From Euperipatoides rowelli (Eukaryota > Onychophora > Udeonychophora > Euonychophora > Peripatopsidae): a stretch of 10,421 nt of DNA. Where the stretch lies: NCBI GenBank assembly GCA_003024985.2, contig PXIH01S0049720.1; one strand, 5' to 3'. Position 1 is the first letter of the stretch. Each line of letters starts with the position of its first letter. Shown one piece after another: positions 1 through 8,049 of this stretch. Made by a program: the position numbers and the translations under genes. The notes beneath the pieces were generated by a model. The model worked only from the letters and a program-made list of their open reading frames with translations. It had not been told where the DNA came from and did no database searches.

Positions 1-84
1 TAGCACAAACTTGAAATTTGGCATGTAGGTAGGTTCCATAGAGTAGGCAATGAAAATTAACTTTTGGATTTTTTGGGGTAGAAA

Positions 85-95
85 GGGGGGGGGGG
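85..95 (+). repeat. Poly-G tract (11 G)
   Basis: This is an uninterrupted run of 11 G in otherwise AT-rich DNA. The preceding 80 bases read like the end of a dispersed repeat, but nothing in the window matches them, so no family is assigned. No gene is visible from position 1 to 248. Confidence 0.8.
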
Positions 96-162
96 ACCAA
101 AATGTTCTCACTCCTTGAACATTTCATAACTTGAGAGGTCTGTATACACACAGAATATTATG

Positions 163-185
163 ATGATCCGATATTATATCTTTAC
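163..185 (+). repeat. 23-bp direct repeat, copy 1
   Basis: It matches 2077-2099 at 22 of 23 positions (ATGATC, then C or T, then GATATTATATCTTTAC). Similarity stops abruptly on both sides. Copy 2 is the polypyrimidine region of the acceptor of the candidate exon at 2102, and copy 1 is followed by CTAG, which could act as a decoy or lost acceptor. Confidence 0.6.
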
Positions 186-260
186 TAGTAATAATGCCCT
201 TTTAATAATATAATTGCTAGTCTTTGTGTAATGTTTGGATATTACTATTGTTTACATTTG

Positions 261-356
261 CTCGCATATTCCATATAGTTCAGCTGTCGTCACCTGTGAC
301 ATGTTTACTTTGTCTAAGTAAATGTGCCACAGATGCGGTGCTTTGGAATGCGCGAG
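261..356. repeat. Imperfect foldback around 311-315
   Basis: The outer arms 261-273 and 344-356 match as inverted repeats at 11 of 13 positions (CTCGC...ATTCCA against the complement of TGGAAT...GCGAG). The inner arms TTTACTT (304-310) and AAGTAAA (316-322) are perfect around a 5-nt loop, and an imperfect CACCTGTG/CCACAGATG pairing lies between. No target duplication is evident, so it could be an old MITE or a palindromic regulatory region. Confidence 0.4.
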
Positions 357-371
357 TTAATGCTAATTCAT

Positions 372-394
372 TAATTATGCAAGCTGCATAATTA
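372..394. repeat. Perfect palindrome, 10-bp arms
   Basis: TAATTATGCA and its exact reverse complement are separated by AGC. Each arm contains a TAATTA homeodomain-type core and an ATGCA octamer-like half, so a paired homeodomain/POU site is one reading. It ends 15 bp before the TATA-like box at 410-418. Confidence 0.5.
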
Positions 395-641
395 TTTGTA
401 ACCCTTATCTATAAATAGTTATTCCCGTTGTTATTCTTTGTCTTTCCTCGGTGAGTGATTGCCATTAACATTAAATGATAACCATCTAACCGATGTCGTC
501 CATTCCCATGGAATTAAGTTGTTTTGGTGTTACTTATTATTTACAGTATGCTGGCTAGCAAAGTTAGCTAGTCCAGTAACACTATTCGCTGTGTATAAAG
601 AGCCATTCAATATTGACACTCAGAAAGATTATTATATTTAC

Positions 642-649
642 AATTATAC
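642..649 (+). repeat. Target-site duplication, left (AATTATAC)
   Basis: This is the 8-bp direct repeat immediately before the left end of the hAT-type element; an identical copy lies at 1497-1504. Removing the element and one copy would restore a continuous pre-insertion site. Confidence 0.9.
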
Positions 650-1496
650 CAGGGTTCCATCTGTAGGGCATCACTTTCTCCACTTGAGAAAAAACAAGGG
701 TAGTGGAGAAAATTTCAAGTGTCTCTTTCTCCACTTTGGAGAAAACAAAAGTATTAGGCAAAGTGAAAAAAATTGTCCACTATTAAATTAAAAATAATTT
801 CAGTCAGTTCATTAATGTCTGTTGCTTCTTCTTTAAATATAATCAAGAGATTCTATTTATACTAGTCGTCTATAATAAAAAACAGCTCCATTGTGATGAT
901 TAACATCAATAAATGAATGATGAGCTTTAAATTTAGTGAAATGCTAATTAACCAAAAAAAAATCAGTTTATATTTTACCTTGATAGATAATTTTGTATCA
1001 AAAAGATCACCTTTGTCTTTCAATTAAAGATTGGAGAATTATTTTACTTATCTCTTGCAAGAATCTTTTATTGTTTTTCCCTCTTTATGCTTTCTTTTTA
1101 ACTTGAAATGCATATTATCCGGGAAGGAATTCAGAAAATGAAAATTTAAAAAGATTGAATATTCATTTTGTTTACTCACACTTTATTAAAGTGTGAATTA
1201 ACTAGACTTGTTTTGAATGTAAAAGAAGTTATTTTGTGTGGATGGGAGAGGAGAGATTAATTTGAACTGTGATGGAAGGGACTGGTAGGCCTAAATTAAA
1301 ATATTACCTACTCCCTCCCCACTCCATGGTTGGGAGTCCCATCCTTCACTACCACTGGAAAGTTTCTCATTTATATTTTTTAAATTCTACACCTAGCACT
1401 ATTGTACATCTGGAGAAAATATTTTTTTAGCGGAGAAAAAAAAATAACCTCTTTCTCCAACTGGAGAAAAAAAAAATTCACGCAGCTGGAACCCTG
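650..1496. mobile_element. hAT-type non-autonomous DNA transposon (MITE)
   Basis: The element starts CAGGGTTCCA (650-659) and ends with its exact complement TGGAACCCTG (1487-1496). It is flanked by an identical 8-bp duplication, AATTATAC, at 642-649 and 1497-1504. CAGGG-type ends and 8-bp target duplications are the hallmark of the hAT superfamily. Inside both ends lie clustered subterminal TTTCTCCA(C) motifs in both orientations: 675-683, 703-711, 726-734 and 736-745 on the left, and 1411-1419, 1431-1438, 1452-1459 and 1462-1470 on the right. Such arrays are typical transposase-binding sites. At 847 bp with no open frame worth calling, it cannot encode a transposase and must have moved in trans. 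The interior is AT-rich, with a 10-bp-arm palindrome at 1176-1196. The exact duplication implies a fairly recent insertion. Confidence 0.9.
1176..1196. repeat. Perfect palindrome inside the hAT element
   Basis: TCACACTTTA (1176-1185) and its exact complement TAAAGTGTGA (1187-1196) surround a single T. It lies in the otherwise featureless interior. A further imperfect inverted pair, 1269-1283 against 1336-1350 (13 of 15), sits nearer the right end. Confidence 0.6.
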
Positions 1497-1504
1497 AATT
1501 ATAC
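1497..1504 (+). repeat. Target-site duplication, right (AATTATAC)
   Basis: This is the 8-bp direct repeat immediately after the right end of the hAT-type element, identical to 642-649. Confidence 0.9.
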
Positions 1505-2076
1505 CGTAGCAGTTTATTACAATACTATCATCATAATAGTATTTCTACCAGCCATTCCGGATAGACAATAAACAATAGTACTGTAGTCAAAAATAGTAAC
1601 AAATCTACTCCTCCGGTGTAGATTTGTTATAATTGGTGTTCCTGCTTTAAGAACCTAACCTGTTGATAACAGCTATACCACACGAACGTTTTGATTATTG
1701 GTGTTCCTGTTAAATAACATTTACAACTCGTAGTCTTCATTTTTTTTCTTCTCAAATTATAATTTCTGAAATTAACATTGCAATATCTACAATTGCAGTT
1801 TCAACAATTAAGTTTATCCAGTTTGTTTTCATTATTTTGAAATTAGCCGTTAAGCAAGATTATTTTGAACATTACCAATATCTTCGTGAACAAAGAGCAG
1901 TGTGAAAACATCAGAGTTCTTATCTTGCTCCTCTTTAAGTTGAACAGTTGAACTATACAAACATAACAATTCCTGAACTACAGTATTATGTTATTACATA
2001 CAATAGCCTAGTTTCTAGTTATCAATTTTTTTCTCATTACTTTTAATGGAAACCAAGTAGTGTGAGATATCGAGCA
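1505..2076. other. Non-coding stretch with small hairpins
   Basis: No gene is visible. Inverted repeats include AATACTAT/ATAGTATT (1521-1528 and 1536-1543) and an 11-bp perfect stem AACAAATCTAC/GTAGATTTGTT (1598-1608 and 1618-1628) with a 9-nt loop. The 13-mer ATTGGTGTTCCTG occurs twice, at 1632-1644 and 1697-1709. The rest is AT-rich and probably intronic if the exon at 2102 is real. Confidence 0.5.
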
Positions 2077-2099
2077 ATGATCTGATATTATATCTTTAC
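2077..2099 (+). repeat. 23-bp direct repeat, copy 2
   Basis: This is the partner of 163-185 with one mismatch. It forms the pyrimidine-rich run leading into the CAG acceptor at 2099-2101. Confidence 0.6.
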
Positions 2100-2101
2100 A
2101 G

Positions 2102-2190
2102 TTGGCTCAGTGTGCAAAGCCTTCAGGTCATATTTTTCCACCGCTCTTACGTTATCGGACGACTCGATATCACTACTTCATACAAACCAG
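2102..2190 (+). CDS. Candidate internal exon, unrecognised protein
   Basis: This 89-base segment is visibly richer in G and C than its surroundings. It is preceded by TATCTTTACAG (2091-2101) and followed by CCAG|GTATTG, so it has the borders of an exon. All three forward frames are open, while the reverse strand is interrupted. If spliced to 6019-6084, only the frame starting one base in (W-L-S-V-Q...) continues without a stop. In that frame it reads ...FFHRSYVIGRLDITTSYKP and ends with one base of a split glycine codon. That frame has no methionine, so coding would have to begin upstream. The donor GTATTG is only moderate, and no domain or family is recognised. It could instead be untranslated exon or chance. 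Confidence 0.4.
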
Positions 2191-3201
2191 GTATTGTTTT
2201 TGAAAATTAGGATAAAATTAGCTTTGAATTTTGTTCCCCAACTGTATATCAAACTCAGAAGCTCCAATTACTCCAGAAACAGCCAAAGACACATTTTTAA
2301 AACTTATTTGTAGCCATTTGTGGCTCCTTTTGTTAATTATTGTTATATTAAACTATAAAAAGAATTTCTAGCTAATTGCTATTACAAGGTTTATTTTATT
2401 ACCGTATTTTATTTATTTCTGAAATTAGGTTGATCTAATTCTATCATAAAAATGTCAAAGAAAAAAATCTGGTGATTATTTTACTATAAGTTTGTAATTT
2501 GTACAGTATTTTATTTTCATTTTTAATTTTATCATTTATTTAAAAACACAATTCCCCCTTGGTCCGTTGAATCACATTTTTTTATTGTTTATTTTAATCC
2601 ATTTTGACTTGTACTATTTTATCTTGTATTTAACTTTGTATTGTTCCCCCCCCCCCCCCATTTTTTCAGCCTTTGTTACCCGTTTTATTAAATTTACGGA
2701 ATACATTTGCACTTAGTAAACTCATCTCGATTGCATGTTACTTCCATCTGAATTTTATGCCATGACAATAAGGACTTTTTTTTTTTAAAAAAAAAGGAAG
2801 ATGATAATGAACATTGTCCATAAATATCTGTATGATTATTCTTGGATGGGAGGGAGGGTGAGAGGGATGAAAAAGATTTCTTGGACAGTCAATACAAGCT
2901 CTCTCATCTTCTATTTTGAAAAAAAAAAAAAATTCATTTTAATACCGTTACGATAAATTATTTTATTTATTTTGTTTGAATGGATGTTTTATGTAGCCTA
3001 CCTGGTTTTGTTGATATCTACTGCCATTATTGCATTTCACCAGGATTTCATGCATATAATTATTGATGTTTCAATCGGATTGACTTTGATCATCATCAGA
3101 AATTTGTGACATTAAATTAAGTTATTAAAATATAGGGAATTTATATATTCTCATATATAATAAGCATGATCTTATAGTAGGCTATAGTATGCATTATAAA
3201 T
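2191..3201. other. Probable intron, AT-rich, no gene
   Basis: This stretch contains homopolymer tracts and nothing that looks coding. Notable items are a run of 14 C at 2646-2659 followed by TTTTTTCAG, which resembles a splice acceptor but leads into no convincing exon, and a T11/A9 block at 2776-2795 that can fold on itself. Confidence 0.5.
2646..2659 (+). repeat. Poly-C tract (14 C)
   Basis: This is an uninterrupted run of 14 C directly before ATTTTTTCAG. Its length is likely to vary between individuals and to be error-prone in sequencing. Confidence 0.85.
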
Positions 3202-3283
3202 GTTCTTTTTTAATAATGGATTTCCATAAGTTAATTGATATGTAAATCAGTTAACTTATGGACATCCATTGTTAAAAAAGAAC
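3202..3283. mobile_element. Foldback element 1 (82 bp)
   Basis: The arms 3202-3234 and 3251-3283 are inverted copies matching at 31 of 33 positions, beginning GTTCTTTTTTAA. The stem extends into the spacer with one G-T pair (3235-3239 with 3246-3250), leaving a loop of about 6 nt. No target duplication is clear (flanks AAAT and AATT). It is the size of a small MITE or a solo palindrome, and the family is unassigned. Confidence 0.65.
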
Positions 3284-3344
3284 AATTTTTCTATATTATT
3301 AATTTTATTCAAATAATCTCACAGGTCCACTGTTCATTGGCAAT

Positions 3345-3552
3345 GTTTCTTTATGAGAACAGCTATGATATCTCTCTCCTTTGATAAAGTCAGATGGATG
3401 CTTAAATTTTGATTCAGTGGCATGTGATTAAAATTCAATCATTGTATGTCATAAAGTTCATAAAAAATACATTAAGCAATTGCATTAAGCATCCATCTGA
3501 TTTTATCAAAGGAGAGAGAGATACTGTATTATAGCAGTTCTCATAAAAAAAC
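3345..3552. mobile_element. Foldback element 2 (about 208 bp)
   Basis: The left arm (3345-3405) and right arm (3485-3552) are long inverted copies. They share TATGAGAAC, GCTAT, TATCTCTCTC, CTTTGATAAA and TCAGATGGATGCTTAA in order, broken by a few substitutions and two small indels near 3367-3380. The spacer is about 79 nt, AT-rich, and contains a short direct repeat CATTAAGCA next to the right arm (3472-3492). No coding potential and no certain target duplication are seen, so it is a MITE of unknown superfamily. Confidence 0.7.
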
Positions 3553-3667
3553 CTGTTCAAACCATGTAAAAATAATTAAGTCTATAACAATAAAGTAGCC
3601 TAGATGTAATCTTCGATTAGTTTTCAATAGAATAACTTATAGGAATGTTTACTTAAAAAATGTCAAT

Positions 3668-3880
3668 TTAACCTATAGTGGCCTAAGTACTATTATAGAC
3701 GTATGAAAAATAAGTGTAATTTTAGCCTAAATATGTTTCAGGACGTATTTTTTTTAAATTTAATATTCTGATACTAGTCAGAATATTAAATTTAAAAAAA
3801 TACGTTCTGAAACATATTTAGGCTAAAATTAAACTTATTTTTCATACGTCTATAATAGTACTTAGGCAACTATAGGTTAA
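3668..3880. mobile_element. piggyBac-type MITE, near-perfect palindrome
   Basis: The arms 3668-3771 and 3778-3880 (about 104 nt each) are inverted copies differing by three substitutions and one T-run length change, around a 6-nt loop (TACTAG). The outermost bases on both sides are TTAA, the piggyBac-superfamily target. The element inside begins CCTATAGTGGCC and ends with the complement CTATAGG (3672-3876); piggyBac-type ends commonly begin CC. It has no coding capacity. A transcript across it would form a long, almost perfectly paired hairpin. The superfamily call rests on TTAA plus CC ends; self-complementarity and position are seen directly. Confidence 0.8.
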
Positions 3881-6018
3881 AAAAGTTTCAAAATTACCGT
3901 AATATTTTTTACAATAATTGTTATGGTGCATAAATTAACGATAACGTCAGCTATTTATGGGGTTGATGTATCTATAGTTTTTAGAAAAGTATTATTATAC
4001 ATCATGCAGCTGTTATCGAGGTATGAGAGATTTAGTGGGATCTGAGCTATTGTAAAATATCGTCATAGGTTTTTCATGTATACTGTATCATTAAATTGAT
4101 ATAATGAAGGGTAAATTCTGTCAATGGGGGTATTTTAATATATACTGTAGCCTACATGTTAAAAGATGATGTTATTAAACAATAACCTATTTCAATTGTT
4201 ATAACTTTTTAAACGAGTCAATAAACTAAAATTACAACTTGTATGCCACAATCTATACATTAGCATTGATAGTTACTATTTCAAATCTATAACTAATAAA
4301 TCTACAGTAAATATTTTAATAACATTGTAGGCTAATAGGCCTAATTAAAAATAATTAAATTTTCTAAAACAATAAAAAAACACAATATTTTCAATTCGAA
4401 GCTAGATACTTATGAACATTATCCTCAGTAGGCTAAAAAAAATTTTTTTCGACAATATAAAATAGGTTATTTTTTTCTGATTTCTAAAAGTATTAAATAC
4501 CAAAAACTTTTATAAATGTCCTCCCTTTTTCAAAATTTTATAAACCTAATACTTTAAATTTATTTTAGCTGTCATAGTTCTTTTTACTTACACAATAAAA
4601 GCAACAAACTCTTCAGGCTGATTTTGAGGGATAAGTTACGGAAAAGTTAAGTCAACTTTTCTCTTGACCAATCACAGCAAATCTGATTTGCAACTTACCG
4701 GTACTGTAGTTGATAAAAATGTTAGCAGATTTTATAAAGTGCTGTATTACTAATGCTACATTTTGGAGTTTATTATAAGAGTCGACACATATTTTGATAG
4801 AAATTCTGGTTATTTCTTTTTTATAATTTTTTTTTTTAATTGTGATTTTTTTTATTTTGACCTAGAAATCAGTATAGTATCTGGAGAATGACTGATTCTT
4901 TAAATAACGAACAAATTTTTATTAGGTTTTAGCTACGGTAGGCCTATATTAAGAAAAAAAAGTTCTAATAGTCTTTTATTTTAAAATATTTCTTTTCATC
5001 AATAAGTTTTCACATGTATATAGCACCAGCGCCAACTATTGATTGTTCAGGCTTTAACATTAAATAAATTATTATTATAGAAAGTTTCAGTCTTATAGAG
5101 CTGGTTAGCTTATGTTGATACTTTCAGTTTGGATTACAAATCTTTATGAAAAATACTCAAGACTGAAATGTTTATAGAGTCTAGGTACAATGGTTGTTAA
5201 GAAGGCTGGCTGTTAATCTAATCTAAATATCGCTCGTTTGAACGGACTTGGATGTGTATGTTGATAAACAAAGGGCTTGGCAGAGACCTTAGAGCTAGGC
5301 TTTTTCAAAAAAAAATTTATTTCAACCCTATAAGAAAAAATTACAGTATGCAGTCTAGTGTAAAAATTGTATTCAGACGCATATCTAGGCTCCCTTATGT
5401 GTTTGTGTAAACTATGATATTTGTTTATGTTAGAAATTTAGGCTTCCAATATTATTCCCTAAGTTTTAAAATTTTACATTTAGATCATACACCATTAAGA
5501 TCGACTTTCATCCGTGCTTTTTAATCTGGACATCTCCAGCCTTTAGAGTATGTAGGCTACAGTATTATTGTTGACTGCATTTTTAGGATTTAAAACAAAT
5601 TAATATTTTTTTCCTGCTTTTAAATTTGATTTAAAATATTATGTTTTGATGATACATTCCAAATTAAAATAATTTTCAAATTAAAAAAAAAAAACCTTGG
5701 CAAAGTTAACATGTAAAACTAATTTAATTAAAAACTGATGGTTACAAAAAATATAGTGACACTTAAGCTATCATTCTAGAATATTTGGTTTATAAAGTTT
5801 GCATTCTGTTGTGGAGTATAAATTTTAATTACATTTATACCTCCCCTCCCCTTCTCCTTTTTGTTTAATTATAGTCTTTAAAAATGTCTAAACTCTAAAC
5901 TATACACATGGGATGAAGGAGGAACCTTGGCCTATATTACAGATTTATTATAAATTTGATTGACTTCTAATTCTTTCTTTTTAATTTTTGATTGGCTTCT
6001 ATTTTCTTGTTTAATTAG
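3881..6018. other. Probable intron, AT-rich, no gene
   Basis: No exon is supported here. Small palindromes include GAAAAGTT/AACTTTTC (4641-4661), GCAAATC-T-GATTTGC (4677-4691, next to CCAATCAC) and a 10-bp inverted pair TTTCAGTCTT/AAGACTGAAA (5085-5094 and 5159-5168). TAGGCCTA occurs at 4336-4343 and 4939-4946. A slightly GC-richer patch at about 5210-5305 has a 29-codon open run on the minus strand but no convincing splice sites. Confidence 0.5.
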
Positions 6019-6084
6019 GTTCCACGACTACTTCTTTAACATCAGATTCTGAAGATGATTCGCACAGACATTCCCTACTTGAAG
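6019..6084 (+). CDS. Candidate internal exon, Ser/Asp/Glu-rich peptide
   Basis: The segment follows a good pyrimidine-rich acceptor (CTTCTATTTTCTTGTTTAATTAG, ending at 6018) and ends GAAG|GTAATG, a good donor. It is 66 bases. Two frames have stops; the third, entered with two bases completing a glycine codon, is open and contains SDSEDDSHRHSLLE. It is phase 1 at both ends, so skipping it would keep the frame. It is phase-compatible with 2102-2190, separated by 3.8 kb. The acidic serine cluster suggests a disordered, possibly phosphorylated segment, but no family is recognised. No further exon is seen downstream on this strand. Confidence 0.5.
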
Positions 6085-7712
6085 GTAATGGTTCAAAGAA
6101 TCTATTTTTAGTTTTATAGATTTACTGTTTGTAGAATCAATTTGAAATGTTTCACTGGAGGCTTTTTTTTTTTTTCCGCATCAAATATTTTTATATTGGG
6201 GAAAAAATAATTTGTAATATTATTTTGGAAAATTAGTTTTTCTTTATTTTAAATTCTTTTTTATATGTACTGTAATAATATATTTTATTAGACGTCTTAT
6301 GTATATATTTTTTAATTTATAATCATATAGCACAGACTAATTTCTTGAAGAAAAAAAACTAATTCATGGAAATTTCTGAAGAAAATAATTTTAAATATCT
6401 ACACTTTTTTAAATTAATTTTAAAGAAATAATTTATTCTTGTTTTTTTTTTTTTGTACTCTATTATAATTTTTGTTAGCTTTAATTGGAATGTTGTTTTT
6501 TTATCCAAAACATGTTAAATTAAAACAACAAAAAAAAAACATTTTCAAATATCTCGAGTTATTTTTTTAGATTTATTCTTGTTTGCAAATTATTTTATAA
6601 ATATTATAACGATGATATTTTTAAAAATTGCTTTTATTAATTTTATTATTAAATATGGCCGCAACTCTGTGTGGATTAAACAACAGGGCCTACTTTAAAT
6701 GCCAACATTTAGTAATTTAAATTATGTTGCAGAAAGGAAATGTGCATTGTTAGCTACTTGAACATTTCACAAAGAAATAAGGTACCGGTATGGTGAAAAT
6801 TCATAATTCCCCATGAGCCATGACTAAAAGTCTGAAAGGCGCTTTCTAACAGCCTCAATTCACCTGACATTCACTCTTGTTTTGTGAAACGTAGAAAATG
6901 ACTATATCGAAAGCACGGATTTATAGTCATGCTTATGTAATAGTCAGTTTACTACTTTATGTATTGTGGTTCTCCTCATTTTATCTTTGCAATTTATAAA
7001 GCAATTCATCATTTGTGAAAAAAAAATAGATTGATATTGTGCTGCTTGCTTTATGATAATATTTTGCATAAAGCACAAAGCTGTTCTCAATGAACCAATG
7101 AAAGAAAATATGTCGGCTATATAGTTTTGCTCACTCTCTTGCACTCAGATCATAATATATTTAGTTTGGAAGTGCCTAAAGCACTGATACAAGAGAATGG
7201 ATTAAAACTTTTATATAATCATAATTCTCCATGAACATAAATCAGATAATTATCTTAAATGTCACAGAAAAGCTTTACTGAATTGAGCACTTTTTTTTTA
7301 TACAAAACCCATCATAAAATTTATAAGTGCAAAGAATGACATAAAAGTCTATTATTATAATAATATTTTATCATATTGAAATTGTTAAGCAGGTTTTTGA
7401 CCTGTGGGTTCAGTTGAAAGAGAAACTGTTAATTCTCTTTTTAGCTTTGATATTTCTAATATAGCTCTATTACATTTTTTTGTTAGTGTTTTATTAAAAG
7501 TTTTAAAATATCCGGGATAATAGAACTGTTATTATCTGAAAACTTTGTCAATTTAATATAAAGCAGAATGACAAACTGCACATGACTGAAATTAAAATTC
7601 AGCTGATTCTTCAGTCAGCTTTAGTTATTACGATAATAAAGATTTTAGTTGTTTAAAAAAAGATATATAAATCATTGCAAATGATTATAAATATTTTTAT
7701 GTTCATATAGTA
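6085..7712. other. AT-rich non-coding stretch
   Basis: No gene is supported. It has many homopolymer runs (for example near 6164-6175 and 6441-6453) and short hairpins: GCTTTATG/CATAAAGC (7048-7055 and 7067-7074), AAAGAGAA/TTCTCTTT (7417-7424 and 7433-7440) and TGACTGAA/TTCAGTCA (7583-7590 and 7610-7617). A short imperfect direct repeat, TCATAATTC..CCATGA, appears near 6803 and 7219. An open minus-strand run at 6944-7144 lacks a proper start and is AT-biased, so it is not called. Confidence 0.5.
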
Positions 7713-8041
7713 TAAATTTTGTCTGATAATTTATTATACACTGTGCAACAGGCAGTATGAAGAAGCATTGTATCCATTTTCGTTGTTCCAAAGCAACAAA
7801 ATATCAAAACCATGACCCAGAAGAAGTTCCCAGAAATATATTTTATATTGTATAAAAAGGGCTTAACACCAGGCAATCCATTACAAAGATAAACTAGGGA
7901 ACAAGCACCAAATTTTTGTATAAAATTTAGCAACAAGGTTCCATGCACCGGCATCATGGTGGTTGATACCTTTTTGTGTCAGACTAGTGGGTAACACAAA
8001 GGGGTCAAACACCACCTGCTAGTCACTTGGAACCTTATTGC
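7713..8041. repeat. 329-bp tandem duplication, copy 1
   Basis: The unit starts TAAATTTTGTCTGATAATTT and is repeated immediately at 8042. The two copies differ at about seven substitutions and one G insertion over some 326 bp, so they are about 97% identical, indicating a recent duplication. On the minus strand the unit has an open frame of 84 codons, but the one-base indel shifts that frame in the other copy, arguing against protein coding. The right third is a foldback. Confidence 0.85.
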
Positions 8042-8049
8042 TAAATTTT
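7922..8049. repeat. Foldback in repeat copy 1
   Basis: Outer arms 7922-7943 and 8028-8049 are inverted copies (21 of 22), containing AAAATTTAGCAA and AAGGTTCCA. Inner arms 7958-7979 and 7994-8016 pair imperfectly (GGTGGT...GTGT with ACAC...ACCACC). The AAGGTTCCA arm resembles the CAGGGTTCCA end of the hAT-type element at 650. The right outer arm crosses into the start of repeat copy 2. It may be a small hAT-like MITE trapped in the unit, but no direct target duplication is visible. Confidence 0.65.

Larger units (their letters stand above)
249..460 (+). promoter_or_regulatory. Candidate promoter/enhancer cluster
   Basis: This stretch is more motif-rich than its AT-rich surroundings. It has forkhead-type TGTTTAC sites at 249-255 and 302-308, E-boxes CAGCTG (281-286) and CACCTG (291-296), the palindrome GTCAC-CT-GTGAC (289-300), a 10-bp-arm palindrome with TAATTATGCA arms (372-394), and a TATA-like TATAAATAG (410-418). 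A strong donor-like CG|GTGAGT begins at 451, about 40 bp after the TATA box. No ATG lies between 410 and 450, so any first exon here would be non-coding. The next downstream exon candidate (2102-2190) has no in-frame ATG, so an intervening or alternative first exon would be needed. Motif matches alone are weak evidence; the clustering is what suggests regulation. Confidence 0.3.

Noticed and set aside
459-791. 110-codon forward open frame
   Set aside because: It begins with TTG, and from 650 onwards lies inside the hAT-type element, crossing the target duplication and subterminal repeats. The frame is a by-product of the insertion.
2110-2313. 67-codon forward open frame
   Set aside because: It starts at GTG, runs through a probable donor at 2191 into AT-rich sequence, and is not the frame that joins to 6019-6084.
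2660-2760. Exon after TTTTTTCAG at 2661-2669
   Set aside because: The acceptor looks good only because of the poly-C/T run. The following sequence is AT-rich and no donor-bounded open frame convinces.
7037-7084. Possible microRNA precursor
   Set aside because: Only an 8-bp core stem with an awkward 4-nt bulge; too weak without small-RNA data.
6944-7144. 66-codon reverse open frame
   Set aside because: The start is GTG, composition matches AT-rich background, and no splice sites or recognisable motifs surround it.
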